Shown: positions 24,606 through 33,243, counted from the stretch's first letter. The stretch: DNA of 64,000 nucleotides from Brevundimonas sp. (GCF_030682035.1 NZ_JAUXQZ010000003.1:1-64000), one strand, 5' to 3'. The notes: generated by a model not told the origin, from the letters alone. Program-made: numbers and translations.

Positions 24606-24695
24606 AGTGAAGAGTGCTAGTGAGCGAAGGGGTGAGCGGCTGGCGCAGGCGGCGGATCCCGATCGCTCACCTCTTGCTCACTAGCACTCTTCACT
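24606..24695. repeat. 90-bp near-perfect inverted repeat upstream of rnd
   Basis: The outer 20 bp of each arm are perfect complements (AGTGAAGAGTGCTAGTGAGC and its reverse complement). The match continues through GAAGGGGTGAGCG / CGCTCACCTCTT with one mismatch, leaving a loop of about 26 nt. It ends 16 nt before the rnd ATG. It could be a MITE-like relic or a long RNA hairpin in the rnd leader. Confidence 0.8.
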
Positions 24696-24711
24696 GACAC
24701 AAGACCCACCC

Positions 24712-25326
24712 ATGACGATCCATTTCCACGAAGGCGACCTGCCCAACGACCTCGATCTCGGTCCCGAGGTCGCCATCGATTCCGAGACCATGGGGCTGCG
24801 CTTCCGCCGTGATCCGCTGTGCGTTGTCCAGCTGTCGGCCGGCGACGGCGACGCCCATGTCGTGCGCATGGCCCGGCCCGGCTATGACTGCCCCAACCTG
24901 AAGCGGCTGCTGACCGACCCGGCCGTGCTCAAGCTGTTCCACTTCGGCCGTTTCGACATCGGCATGTTCCAGTTGCACCTCGGGGTCGAAACCCGGCCGG
25001 TCTATTGCACCAAGATCGCCTCGAAACTGGCCCGCACCTATACCGACCGTCACGGCCTGAAGGACGTGGTGCGTGAACTGGTCGGCATCGATCTGTCCAA
25101 GGCCCAGCAGTCCAGCGACTGGGGGGCCGCCGAACTGAGCCTGGCCCAGCTGGAGTACGCCGCCTCCGACGTCCTCTATCTGCACGCCGCCAGGGTTCGG
25201 CTGGATGAAATGCTGGCGCGCGAGGGCCGGCTCGAGCTGGCCCGCAAATGTTTCGACTTCCTGCCCACCCGGTCTGCGCTTGATCTGGCGGGCTGGGACG
25301 AGATGGACGTCTTCGCGCATAGCTGA
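24712..25326 (+). CDS. rnd: Ribonuclease D, short form
   Basis: This 204-residue 3'-5' exoribonuclease has the DEDDy catalytic set: D and E in AIDSET (23, 25), D in FHFGRFD and Y/D in YAASDV. It lacks the C-terminal HRDC domains of E. coli RNase D (about 375 residues), as is usual for alphaproteobacterial short forms. It trims tRNA and small RNA 3' ends. Its stop overlaps the lptC start by 1 nt, placing it at the head of an lptCAB operon. A long inverted repeat occupies its leader. Confidence 0.93.
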   Translation: MTIHFHEGDLPNDLDLGPEVAIDSETMGLRFRRDPLCVVQLSAGDGDAHVVRMARPGYDCPNLKRLLTDPAVLKLFHFGRFDIGMFQLHLGVETRPVYCTKIASKLARTYTDRHGLKDVVRELVGIDLSKAQQSSDWGAAELSLAQLEYAASDVLYLHAARVRLDEMLAREGRLELARKCFDFLPTRSALDLAGWDEMDVFAHS

Positions 25327-25982
25327 TGACCGATCCCGACGACAGCCATGCACATCTGGACGAGGCCCGCGTCGCCGCGACGGCCAAGGCCTTTCGCGCC
25401 CGCTCGCGGCGGGTGCAGTTGCTGCGCCGGGTTCTGCCGGTGGCGATCATCGTCCTGGCGGGCGGCACGCTGAGCTGGATCGTGCTGCGCAGCGTCATGT
25501 CCGACGTGGAGCGCAAGGCCGGGACCAGCCGCGAGATTCGCCTCGATACGCTGAGGTTCCACGGTCAGGACGCGGCAGGCCGCAGTTTCGTCATCGGCGC
25601 CAAGGGCGCCGTGCGCGATCCCGACACGGGCCGCTACCGCCTGATCGGCCCCGCGCTGCGGCTGAACCTGGGCGGCCGCAAGGTCACCACCATGACCGCC
25701 GACGGCGGGGTCTATGACGAGGCCGGCAAGACCGTGACCATCGGCCCGAACGTGCGGATTTCCGACGGCGGCTCGGGCTTTACGCTGGTCACGCCCGAGG
25801 CGGTGGTCAACACAGCGACCGGCATCGTAACCGGAAACAAGGGCGTGCAGGGTTCCGGCCCGCTTGGAACCATCTCCGCTTCGTCCTATGTGATCCATGA
25901 ACAGGGCGAGCGCATCGAGTTCCGGGGCGCGGGCGACAACAAGGTGCGCGGAACCATGAACCCCGCGAGGTCGAACGGATGA
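25326..25982 (+). CDS. lptC: LPS export system protein LptC
   Basis: This 218-residue bitopic inner-membrane protein has a basic N-terminus, one helix (about 38-57, VLPVAIIVLAGGTLSWIVL) and a periplasmic LptC beta-jellyroll domain. It links the LptBFG transporter to the LptA bridge, moving lipopolysaccharide across the periplasm. The start overlaps the rnd stop by 1 nt and the end overlaps lptA by 4 nt (ATGA), so expression is tightly coupled. Confidence 0.9.
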   Translation: MTDPDDSHAHLDEARVAATAKAFRARSRRVQLLRRVLPVAIIVLAGGTLSWIVLRSVMSDVERKAGTSREIRLDTLRFHGQDAAGRSFVIGAKGAVRDPDTGRYRLIGPALRLNLGGRKVTTMTADGGVYDEAGKTVTIGPNVRISDGGSGFTLVTPEAVVNTATGIVTGNKGVQGSGPLGTISASSYVIHEQGERIEFRGAGDNKVRGTMNPARSNG

Positions 25983-26476
25983 GCATGACCAGAACTCTCG
26001 GGATGGCGGCAGTCGCGCTGACGATGCTGGCCCTGCCGGCGACAGGCGGAGCGCAGACGCCGCCCGCGGGCGGCGGCGGAGGTGCGGTCTCCTTCGGCGC
26101 CGACGGCGGCGAATACACCTCGACCGGCATCGCCCTGCGCGGCCGGGCCGAAGTGGTGCAGGGACAAAACCGTCTGCGCGCAGATTCGATCAACGGCACG
26201 ATCGTCAGCGGCGACCTGACCCGGGTCGAGGCGTCGGGCAATGTTTATTTCGTCACCCCTGACCAGACCATCCGCGGAGACCGGGCGGTCTATACCTTTG
26301 CCAACGACGAGGTTGTGGTGACCGGGGATGTGATCCTGACCCAGGGTCAGAACGTCCTGACCGGCGGCCGGTTGGTCTACGATACCCGCACAGAGTCGGC
26401 CCGCATGGAAGGCGGAGCCGGATCGAGCGGGGGCCGCATCCGGGGCGTCTTCTTTCCCGACAACGGCGGGAACTGA
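25979..26476 (+). CDS. lptA: LPS export system periplasmic protein LptA
   Basis: This 165-residue protein has a signal peptide (cleavage near ATGGAQT), a Gly-rich spacer, then an OstA/LptA beta-jellyroll domain with LRGRAEVVQGQNRLRADSI, VEASGNVYFVTPDQTIRGD and VVVTGDVILTQGQNVLTGGRLVYD. It forms the periplasmic bridge for lipopolysaccharide between LptC and LptD. It follows lptC with 4 nt overlap and precedes lptB by 22 nt. Confidence 0.93.
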   Translation: MSMTRTLGMAAVALTMLALPATGGAQTPPAGGGGGAVSFGADGGEYTSTGIALRGRAEVVQGQNRLRADSINGTIVSGDLTRVEASGNVYFVTPDQTIRGDRAVYTFANDEVVVTGDVILTQGQNVLTGGRLVYDTRTESARMEGGAGSSGGRIRGVFFPDNGGN

Positions 26477-26498
26477 GCCCCCGGGCCCGGACTGAAGC

Positions 26499-27290
26499 GT
26501 GGCGCGCAAGGAACTCTCAGCCCTCAATGTGAACGAGACCCCGGCGTCCCCGGCGGTCGAGCCCGCGCGCATGACGGGCTTGCGGGTCAACAATATCGCC
26601 CGCTCGTTCGGTCAGAGGCAGGTGGTGCGCGACGTCTCCCTGCATGTCGAGCGCGGACAGGTCGCGGGCCTGCTGGGTCCTAACGGCGCCGGCAAAACCA
26701 CCTGTTTCTACATGATCACCGGCCTGATCCCGCCCGATAGCGGCACGATCTGGCTGGACGGCGAGGACATCACGGCCCAGCCGATGTACCAGCGCGCCCG
26801 CATGGGCCTCGGCTATCTGGCGCAGGAGGCGTCGATTTTCCGCGGCATGACGGTCGAGCACAACGTCAAGGCCGTGGTCGAACTGCACCACACCGGCCAT
26901 GCCGCCATCGCCGAGGAGACCAGCCGCCTGCTGGAAGAACTGCGCATCGACCACCTGCGCCACGCCCCGGCCTCGGGCCTGTCGGGCGGCGAGCGGCGGC
27001 GCTGCGAGATCGCCCGGGCGTTGGCCGGCAAGCCCAGCTTCATGCTGCTGGACGAACCCTTTGCGGGCATCGACCCCTTGGCCATCGCCGACATCCGCCA
27101 GGTGATCCGCTATCTGGCGGGCGAGGGCATCGGCGTGCTGATCACCGACCACAATGTGCGCGAGACGCTGGAGATCATAGATCACGCCTCGATCATCTCG
27201 GGCGGCTCGGTGCTGTTCGAGGGCAAGGCCGAGGACGTGATCCGCGACCCCGAAGTGCGGCGGGTCTATCTGGGCGACATGTACGGCTGA
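26499..27290 (+). CDS. lptB: LPS export ABC transporter ATP-binding protein LptB
   Basis: This 263-residue ABC ATPase has a Walker A motif GPNGAGKTT, Q-loop, signature LSGGERRRCEIARAL, Walker B FMLLDEPFAGIDP and an H-loop in ITDHNVRETLEI, all typical of LptB. It powers LPS extraction from the inner membrane with LptFG (not in this window). A GTG start gives a 24-residue N-terminal extension; an ATG at 26571 would give the usual length. It normally precedes rpoN directly, but here a minus-strand peptidase gene intervenes. Confidence 0.96.
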   Translation: MARKELSALNVNETPASPAVEPARMTGLRVNNIARSFGQRQVVRDVSLHVERGQVAGLLGPNGAGKTTCFYMITGLIPPDSGTIWLDGEDITAQPMYQRARMGLGYLAQEASIFRGMTVEHNVKAVVELHHTGHAAIAEETSRLLEELRIDHLRHAPASGLSGGERRRCEIARALAGKPSFMLLDEPFAGIDPLAIADIRQVIRYLAGEGIGVLITDHNVRETLEIIDHASIISGGSVLFEGKAEDVIRDPEVRRVYLGDMYG

Positions 27291-27316
27291 GGCCCGAACG
27301 GACGAGAGATTGTGAT

Positions 27317-27416
27317 CTCTCGTCATCCCGGACGTCGCGAAGCGGCGATCCGGGACGGCGTGATCAACCACTGCGCCCTCCCGGAAATCGCAGCGCGATT
27401 GTCCGGGATGACAAGG
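27317..27416. repeat. Palindromic repeat region (GTCATCCCGGAC type)
   Basis: The outer arms GTCATCCCGGAC and GTCCGGGATGAC are complementary across about 95 bp. Two inner hairpins are nested inside: TCCCGGA-CGTCGC/GCGGCGATCCGGGA and TCCCGGAAATCGC/GCGATTGTCCGGGA. This type of palindrome is common in alphaproteobacterial intergenic DNA. It lies between the ends of the convergent lptB and M20 peptidase genes. Confidence 0.65.
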
Positions 27417-27418
27417 CG

Positions 27419-28714
27419 TCAGTCCGAGCCCAGACTCAGCCGCGAGATCAGCACCGCCGCCCGTTGGGACTGCCGCACCAGACTGTCCAGATCGACCCAC
27501 TCCCCGTCCGCATGGGCTCCGCCGCCGGATACGCCGAGGCCGCCCAGCGTGTCCACGTCCCCGGCCACAAAGCCGCTGTCGGCGGCGCCGCGGCGGGCGG
27601 GGTCGTATTCGGCCATCTCGGGGAGGCCGAGGTCGCGGTTCACGGCGTTCAGCCGGGCCAGCAGGGCGCGGTTGCCCTCGCTGGGGGCCATGGGCGGATA
27701 GCCGCCCTCGGCGAAGACCAGTTCCGCCCCGGTGCGCGGCAGGTGATCGGCGACGATGGTCTGCATGCCGGCGCGGATACGCTCGTCCTGTTCGCGGGTC
27801 AGGGTGCGCAGGTCGCCGCGGGCGATGGCGGTCGAGGCCACGATATTGGTCTTGCCCGAGGCGGTGACATTGAAGCCCTCGGCGTCGATCGCGGCGGGCG
27901 TACCCCCGGCGATGACCCCGACATTATAGGTCAGGTTCGGCTCGGGCAGGTCGCGGCGGAAGCCGTCGAGGATGCGGGCCATCTCATAGATGGCGCCATA
28001 GCCGAGCGTATCGTTGAACACGCCACTGGAGTGGCCGGTGCGGCCGGAGGTGGTCAGGGTCCAGTTTGACGAGCTGCGCCGCGCGATCGTGCCGAAATCC
28101 GCCTCGCCATCGACGGCCAGGTTCTCGAACTCAAGCGCGAAGGCCGCCGCCCGACCGGCCTCGATCAGGTCACGGCGGGCCACCGCCGCGGGCGATCCGA
28201 TCCGCTCCTCGTCGCCGGTCAGGAAGACGGTGATGTTGGCGTCGTCCAGCGTCCCCGCCGCCTGCATGGCGCGCAAGGCCGAGATGATGACCACCACCCC
28301 GCCCTTGTCGTCGCCGATGCCCGGCCCGACAGCGCGGGCGCCGTCGCGCTCGAAACGCTGGAACGGGTTGTCGGCCTCGAACACCGTGTCGAGGTGGCCG
28401 ATCAGCAGGATGTTGCGCCCCCGGCCGGCGTGTGTGGCGATGAGATGCCCGGCGCGGCCGGTTTCGATCATGTCGACCCAGCGGACCTCGAAGCCGAGCG
28501 GTTCGAGTTCGGCGCGGACCATGTCGCGGACGGCCCGCACGCCCTCGAGGTTCAGGGTGCCGCTGTTCTGGTTCACCATCCGCTCCAGCAGGGCGATGTG
28601 GCGGTCATGCTCGTTTACGACGGTTTGCATCATGGTCTGTTCCGTCGGGCTGGATTGCGCCCGGGCCGCGGCGGGCAGGGCCATGAGCAGGAGGGCGGCA
28701 AGGATCAGGCGCAT
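27419..28714 (-). CDS. M20 family metallopeptidase, glutamate carboxypeptidase-like, exported
   Basis: This 431-residue protein has a signal peptide (ALPAAARAQS). The M20 metal site is complete: HLDT (H and D), D in GDDKGG, the catalytic EE pair in GDEERIG, an acidic ligand in ALEFE and a late His in GGGAHADGE. It resembles carboxypeptidase G2-type enzymes that remove C-terminal Glu or hydrolyse folates, but the substrate is open. The ATG at 28714 has GAGAG 9 nt upstream. It is inserted, antiparallel, between lptB and rpoN, which are usually adjacent. Confidence 0.88.
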   Translation of the reverse strand: MRLILAALLLMALPAAARAQSSPTEQTMMQTVVNEHDRHIALLERMVNQNSGTLNLEGVRAVRDMVRAELEPLGFEVRWVDMIETGRAGHLIATHAGRGRNILLIGHLDTVFEADNPFQRFERDGARAVGPGIGDDKGGVVVIISALRAMQAAGTLDDANITVFLTGDEERIGSPAAVARRDLIEAGRAAAFALEFENLAVDGEADFGTIARRSSSNWTLTTSGRTGHSSGVFNDTLGYGAIYEMARILDGFRRDLPEPNLTYNVGVIAGGTPAAIDAEGFNVTASGKTNIVASTAIARGDLRTLTREQDERIRAGMQTIVADHLPRTGAELVFAEGGYPPMAPSEGNRALLARLNAVNRDLGLPEMAEYDPARRGAADSGFVAGDVDTLGGLGVSGGGAHADGEWVDLDSLVRQSQRAAVLISRLSLGSD

Positions 28715-28868
28715 CAGGGCTCTCACTCGGGACGGACGATCCTGACAGGGGAGCAAAGCGCGGGCGGCAGGTCCAGCGGTTTAGAACGCCGTTAACCGCT
28801 TGGGCCACAAGGTGGCCGCAGCAAGTTTCGGGCCACGCGCCCCGGTAATGATTTGCGGGGGAAATACG

Positions 28869-30386
28869 TTGCTCGGACAGAGGCTGGAGATACGGCAGGG
28901 CCAGGGGCTGGTCATCACGCCCCAGCTGCAGCAGGCGATCAAGCTGCTGCAACTGTCGAACATCGAGCTGGACGCCTTTGTCGAGGCCGAGCTGGAGCGC
29001 AATCCGCTGTTGCAGCGCGAGGACGGCGAGCCCGGCGGCGAGGCCGACGCCCCGGCGGCGGCCGAGAGCCATGACGCCGCTGAGATGACCTTTGACGAGG
29101 GCAGGGTGCAGGAAGCAGACCGGACGCTCGACGCCCGTTCCGACGACGTCTACGGCGACGCCAGCCCCGGTGAGCGCACCTCGGACCGGATGGAGGATGT
29201 CGGCGTGGGCGAGGCCCAGCCCGGTCTCACCGACTGGTCCCGCGCCGGCTCGGGCGGCGGCCTGCCGGACGGCGAGGGGCGCGAACAGCCCGACAGCCGC
29301 GAGGCGACCCTGTGGGAACACCTGCAGGCCCAGGCCTCGCAGGCGGGCCTTTCATCCTCCGACCACGCCATAGCCCTGACCCTGATCGACGGCGTGGACG
29401 AGGGCGGTTATCTGCGCGGCGAACTGACCGAGATCGCCGACCGGCTGGGCATCGCCCTCGAGCGGGTCGAGGCGGTGCTGGCGGTCTGTCACGGGTTTGA
29501 GCCGACGGGCGTCATGGCCCGCTCGGTGCCGGAATGCCTGAAGCTGCAACTGGTCGAGCGCAACCGGTTCGATCCGGCCATGGCCTGTCTGCTCGACAAT
29601 CTCGACCTGCTGGCCAAACGCGACCTGTCCGGGCTGAGGAGGGCTTGTGGCGTCGACAGCGAGGACATGGCCGAGATGATCGCCGAGCTGAAGGCCCTGA
29701 CGCCCCGGCCCGGCGCGGGCTTCGGCGGAGAACCAGCCCAGACCGTCATCCCCGACGTGCATGTGCGCGCCGATCCCGCCGGCGGCTGGAAGGTGGAGTT
29801 GAACACCGACACCCTGCCCCGGCTGATCATGGACAAGCGCTATCACGGGGTGGTGGCGGCGGGTTCCCGCTCGGCGGTTGAAAAGACCTTCGTCGCCGAC
29901 TGCGCCGCCCAGGCCAGTTGGCTCGTCAAGTCGCTGGATCAGCGCGCCAGGACCATCCTGAAGGTCTCGTCCGAGATCGTGCGTCAGCAGGACGCCTTTC
30001 TGGCCTTCGGGGTCGAGTTCCTGCGGCCGCTGAATCTGAAGACCGTGGCCGACGCCATCGGCATGCATGAATCGACTGTCAGCCGCGTGACCTCGAACAA
30101 ATACGTCTCGACCCCGCGCGGCGTGTTCGAGCTGAAATTCTTCTTCACAGCCGCGATTCAGTCCTCGGACGGCGGCGCGACCCATTCGGCCGAGGCCGTC
30201 CGTCACCGGATCAAGGCCATGATCGACGGCGAGGGCCGCGACGGCGACGTGCTCAGTGACGACCGGATCGTGGAGATCCTCAAGGAGACGGGCATCGACA
30301 TCGCCCGGCGCACCGTCGCCAAATACCGCGAGGCGTTGCGAATCCCCTCGTCGGTCGAGCGCAAGCGGATGCTGAAGACGGGTTAG
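28869..30386 (+). CDS. rpoN: RNA polymerase sigma-54 factor
   Basis: This 505-residue sigma factor directs core RNA polymerase to -24/-12 promoters. The N-terminal Gln/Leu-rich activator region (QRLEIRQGQGLVITPQLQQAIKLLQLSN) is followed by an acidic linker (about 50-140), the core-binding and DNA-binding domains and the RpoN box (ARRTVAKYRE). TTG at 28869, 6 nt after GGGGGAAA, gives the family's usual start; an ATG at 28848 would add seven residues. A family A-like hairpin follows the stop, then hpf. Confidence 0.95.
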   Translation: MLGQRLEIRQGQGLVITPQLQQAIKLLQLSNIELDAFVEAELERNPLLQREDGEPGGEADAPAAAESHDAAEMTFDEGRVQEADRTLDARSDDVYGDASPGERTSDRMEDVGVGEAQPGLTDWSRAGSGGGLPDGEGREQPDSREATLWEHLQAQASQAGLSSSDHAIALTLIDGVDEGGYLRGELTEIADRLGIALERVEAVLAVCHGFEPTGVMARSVPECLKLQLVERNRFDPAMACLLDNLDLLAKRDLSGLRRACGVDSEDMAEMIAELKALTPRPGAGFGGEPAQTVIPDVHVRADPAGGWKVELNTDTLPRLIMDKRYHGVVAAGSRSAVEKTFVADCAAQASWLVKSLDQRARTILKVSSEIVRQQDAFLAFGVEFLRPLNLKTVADAIGMHESTVSRVTSNKYVSTPRGVFELKFFFTAAIQSSDGGATHSAEAVRHRIKAMIDGEGRDGDVLSDDRIVEILKETGIDIARRTVAKYREALRIPSSVERKRMLKTG

Positions 30387-30399
30387 GCGTTTGAGGTCT

Positions 30400-30540
30400 C
30401 CCTCCCCCGAAGTGGGGAGGGACGGCGAAGCGCAGCGGAGCCCGGGTGGGGAACGCCAGTCCCGAACAGGCGGCGCCCGGCTTCCCATTCCCCACCCGGT
30501 CGCTGCGCGACCACCCTCCCCATGAAGGGGAGGGAGAACG
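30400..30540 (+). repeat. Composite hairpin repeat between rpoN and hpf
   Basis: Beginning 13 nt after the rpoN stop is a CCCTCCCC-CGAAGT-GGGGAGGG hairpin (same core as 17981-18010), then GGCGAAGCGCAGCGGAGCCCGGGTGGGGAA. A complementary half follows (TTCCCCACCCGGTCGCTGCGCGACC) and a CCCTCCCC-ATGAA-GGGGAGGG hairpin closes it. The whole block is a roughly 140-bp palindromic structure in the rpoN-hpf gap and may attenuate transcription into hpf. Confidence 0.7.
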
Positions 30541-30611
30541 GGCAGGGTAACCTTCACCACATTTCGGTGATCGACGTTGACACCATTCCCATTCGGTCGC
30601 GTTCTATTGCC

Positions 30612-31277
30612 ATGCAAATCCAAGTCAGCGGTAAGCACGTGGATGTCGGCGACGCGTTAGGCTCGCGCATCTCCCAAGAACTCGAAGACGGGATCGGCAA
30701 ATATTTCGAACGAGGGGCGCAGGACGCTGAAGTCGTGGTGTCCAAGGACGGCCATGGCTTCAAGGTGGACTGCTGGGTTCGCCTCGCGTCCGGGGAGGCT
30801 ATCGTCACCAGCGGCCTGGGCGGCGACGCTCACGGCGCCTTCTCCGACTCGCTCGAGAAGCTCGAAAAACGGGTCCGGCGTTACAAGCGCCGGCTCAAGA
30901 ACCACCATGCCGGCCCGCGCGGCCTCTCGCCCGAGAAGACCGAGAACGCGGCCCGCGAATTGGCTTCCAGCATGGTGCTGCGCGATCCCGACAGCGTCGA
31001 CGACGAGGCTTTCGGTGACGCCGGGGCCCTCGACGAAGCGCCGCCGGTGGGCATGGTTATCGCCGAGACCGAGCACGAGATTCGAACCCTGACCGTCGGC
31101 CGGGCGGTGCTTGAACTGGATATGACCGGCTATCCGGTCGTGCTGTTCAGGAACGCTGCCCACGGCGGTCTTTCGGTGGTCTATCGCCGCCCGGACGGCA
31201 ATATCGGCTGGATCGATCCCGAGCGAACGGTGAAGTCGATCAACGGACACGGTTCGGTAAACGGTAGCGGCGTATAG
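30612..31277 (+). CDS. hpf: Ribosome hibernation promoting factor, long form
   Basis: This 221-residue protein has an N-terminal ribosome-binding domain (about 1-105, MQIQVSGKHVDVGDAL ... RRYKRRLKNHH), a variable linker and a C-terminal S30AE_C dimerisation domain (about 150-210, TEHEIRTLTVGRAVLELDMTGYPVVLFRN). The long form dimerises 70S ribosomes into 100S particles in stationary phase. ATG at 30612 gives the conserved start; the frame is open further back but is repeat sequence. Gene order rpoN-hpf-ptsN is conserved in proteobacteria. Confidence 0.95.
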   Translation: MQIQVSGKHVDVGDALGSRISQELEDGIGKYFERGAQDAEVVVSKDGHGFKVDCWVRLASGEAIVTSGLGGDAHGAFSDSLEKLEKRVRRYKRRLKNHHAGPRGLSPEKTENAARELASSMVLRDPDSVDDEAFGDAGALDEAPPVGMVIAETEHEIRTLTVGRAVLELDMTGYPVVLFRNAAHGGLSVVYRRPDGNIGWIDPERTVKSINGHGSVNGSGV

Positions 31278-31352
31278 TCTTCCCCAATCGAGGCGGGTGG
31301 TCTAAAGGGCCCCCGCCCATTCGGGATGTATGGGCAGAGTCGGGAACTCCTC

Positions 31353-31820
31353 ATGGACATTGGTGAATTGCTGGCGGACGGCGGCGTCGTCCTGCGCAGC
31401 GGCGCCTCGTCAAAGCGTCAGGCCTTGCACACAGTGGCTGAAGCCGCCGCGCAGGCCCTTGGTATGCCGGAAAGCCGCATCATGGAGGCCTTGCTCGAGC
31501 GCGAGGCCTTGGGCTCGACCGGCCTCGGCTCGGGCGTTGCGGTCCCGCACGCCCGGCTCGAGGGTATCGCCCGGGTAACGGCGGTGTTCGTCCGGCTTGA
31601 AACTCCGGTCGCCTATGGCGCGGTCGACGACCGCCCCGTGGACCTGCTGTTCGCCCTGTTCGCTCCGCCGCGAGACGGCGCCGAGCATCTGCGCGCCCTG
31701 GCCGCGATTTCGCGGGCCCTGCGCTCGCCGGAGATGCGCGAACAGCTGCGTCAGGCCCGCACCGCCGACGCGATCCGCGCCCTGTTCGTGCGCGACAGCC
31801 TCCCGGCCACAGCTGCCTGA
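31353..31820 (+). CDS. ptsN: Nitrogen-regulatory PTS IIA protein
   Basis: This 155-residue EIIA-Ntr protein accepts phosphate from NPr on His66 in GVAVPHARLEG and signals nitrogen and potassium status to partner proteins. The conserved region EREALGSTGLGSGVAVPHAR is intact. ATG at 31353 is preferred over a start 27 nt upstream. It lies 75 nt after hpf in the conserved rpoN-hpf-ptsN cluster and is followed by a family B repeat. Confidence 0.95.
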   Translation: MDIGELLADGGVVLRSGASSKRQALHTVAEAAAQALGMPESRIMEALLEREALGSTGLGSGVAVPHARLEGIARVTAVFVRLETPVAYGAVDDRPVDLLFALFAPPRDGAEHLRALAAISRALRSPEMREQLRQARTADAIRALFVRDSLPATAA

Positions 31821-31846
31821 TCAGAGACCTCTGGCGGCGACCGCCG

Positions 31847-32079
31847 GATGGTTCATCACAAAGGGCACAAAGAATTCACAAAGGACACGACGGGACCGGA
31901 GATGTGTCCCTGTCGGCGGCTTCTTCTGCTGGTCGCATGATCGCGGCGTACGCCGCATTCACCCATCGACGCCTCGGCGTCGATCAGGGTGTCTCCCCCG
32001 CACCGAGGGCTGGCCCCGCCATCTTCGAAGACTCTTCGTGTTCTTCGTGGATCCTTTGTGCCCTTCGTGATGAACCATC
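31847..32079. repeat. Inverted-repeat element, family B, copy 2
   Basis: This 233-bp element has imperfect inverted ends of about 45 bp. The left end reads GATGGTTCATCACAAAGGGC and the right end in reverse GATGGTTCATCACGAAGGGC, both continuing as CACAAAG-type tandem units. It shares the internal sequence CACGACGGGACCGGAGATG and a GGCGTACGCCGCATT palindrome with copy 1 (23099-23295). It sits between converging genes, and no protein is encoded. Confidence 0.78.
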
Positions 32080-32107
32080 TCCCGTCGGGCAGGATCGTAC
32101 AGGGCGG

Positions 32108-32368
32108 CTAGTGAACCGAGACCGGCTCCAGCTCATGGGCCACCGCGGCGGCGAAGGCGGCTTCGCGGTCCATCATCACGGCCAGACGCTCGCCGTCCGC
32201 GCCATGGACGGCGTACAGGGTGGCTTCGGGATCGATCGACAGGCCCTTCGCGGCCGTCACGGCGACATCGGCCAGCACATCAGAGGCGCGGATCTCGCGC
32301 ACATAGACCAGGTCCGGCGCGCCCAGCCCCCTGAAGTCTTCCTTGGTCATGATCGTGGTGGGCGTCAT
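32108..32368 (-). CDS. DUF1150 family protein
   Basis: This 86-residue small soluble protein has TKEDFRGLGAPDLVYVREI, VAVTAAKGLSIDPEATLYAVHGADGERLAVMMDREAA, matching the alphaproteobacterial DUF1150 family. The function is unknown, but the family is repeatedly encoded next to an Hsp20 gene, as here (82 nt downstream of it, same strand). A link to heat-shock or proteostasis is an inference from that conserved pairing. A second ATG six codons in is also plausible. Confidence 0.85.
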   Translation of the reverse strand: MTPTTIMTKEDFRGLGAPDLVYVREIRASDVLADVAVTAAKGLSIDPEATLYAVHGADGERLAVMMDREAAFAAAVAHELEPVSVH

Positions 32369-32449
32369 CGAGACCGCTTCCTTGTACTGAGCTAACGCCC
32401 GGAACGGGCTTTGGGGTCCGGCCCCGAAGGCTGGGACCGAAACAGCCGA

Positions 32450-32872
32450 TCAGCCTGCCGTGATGGGAATTCGCCGGACCGCGGGCAGGTCTTCCGGTCG
32501 GCTCATATCGACGTGCAACAGTCCGTGCTCGAGTTGGGCTGCATCGACGTCCAGCCCATCGGCGAGGACGAAGCTGCGCACGAACCCACGCCCGGCGATG
32601 CCGCGATGCAGAAAGGCCTGATCGGCCTGGTCGGGAATCGGCTCGCGCTTGCCGGCGATGGTCAGCTGGCGGCCTTCCAGGGTGATCACCAAATCATCGG
32701 GGCCAAAGCCGGCGACGGCCAGGGAGATGCGCACCGAATGCTCGCCCCGCTGTTCGACGTTATAAGGCGGATAGCTGTCCGCCGCGGCGCGGGCGGCCCG
32801 GTCGATCAGGGCCCGCGTGTGGTCGAAGCCCAGCAGGAACGGGCTGTCGAACAGGATGGTGCGCGTCGTCAT
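32450..32872 (-). CDS. Small heat-shock protein, Hsp20 family
   Basis: This 140-residue alpha-crystallin protein holds unfolding proteins. The alpha-crystallin domain spans about 35-130 (YNVEQRGEHSVRISLAVAGFGPDDLVITLEGRQLTIAGKR ... FLHRGIAGRGFVRSFVLADGLDV). The last part ends in RRIPI, an I-x-I-like tail used for oligomer assembly. It matches IbpA/HspD-like proteins of alphaproteobacteria and sits with the DUF1150 gene. No obvious ROSE-type thermometer can be assigned in the short leader by eye. Confidence 0.92.
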   Translation of the reverse strand: MTTRTILFDSPFLLGFDHTRALIDRAARAAADSYPPYNVEQRGEHSVRISLAVAGFGPDDLVITLEGRQLTIAGKREPIPDQADQAFLHRGIAGRGFVRSFVLADGLDVDAAQLEHGLLHVDMSRPEDLPAVRRIPITAG

Positions 32873-32990
32873 CGTCTCTCGCCCCCGAAGCAGGCCTTGG
32901 ACCGTCTGCGCCCCCCGTGATCGGCGAGGCGTCGGCCAGCACCCTAGATGGGGCGGGATTGCGGAGAGATCAACGGGAGCCGGATGGGAC

Positions 32991-33020
32991 GAAGGCCCCG
33001 CGGTTTCCCGCGGGGCCTTC
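32991..33020 (-). terminator. Strong hairpin downstream of tRNA-Ala
   Basis: A 13-bp perfect inverted repeat (GAAGGCCCCGCGG / CCGCGGGGCCTTC) with a 4-nt loop starts 3 nt past the tRNA 3' end on the minus strand. It lacks a T-run, so it may act in processing or as a factor-assisted terminator. Confidence 0.6.
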
Positions 33021-33022
33021 GA

Positions 33023-33098
<76 letters not shown>

Positions 33099-33243
33099 GA
33101 ACCTCAGGCGTGTGGCCTGTCGGTCGGATCACGTGGGGGCCGGGAGGCCCTGCGGCGAGGCGGCGGAACCTATGTCAGGCCCTGATCGCGATCAAGCCCG
33201 GTTCAGGGATTTATTTTGAGCGCGATCAGAAGGCTCCGACTTC

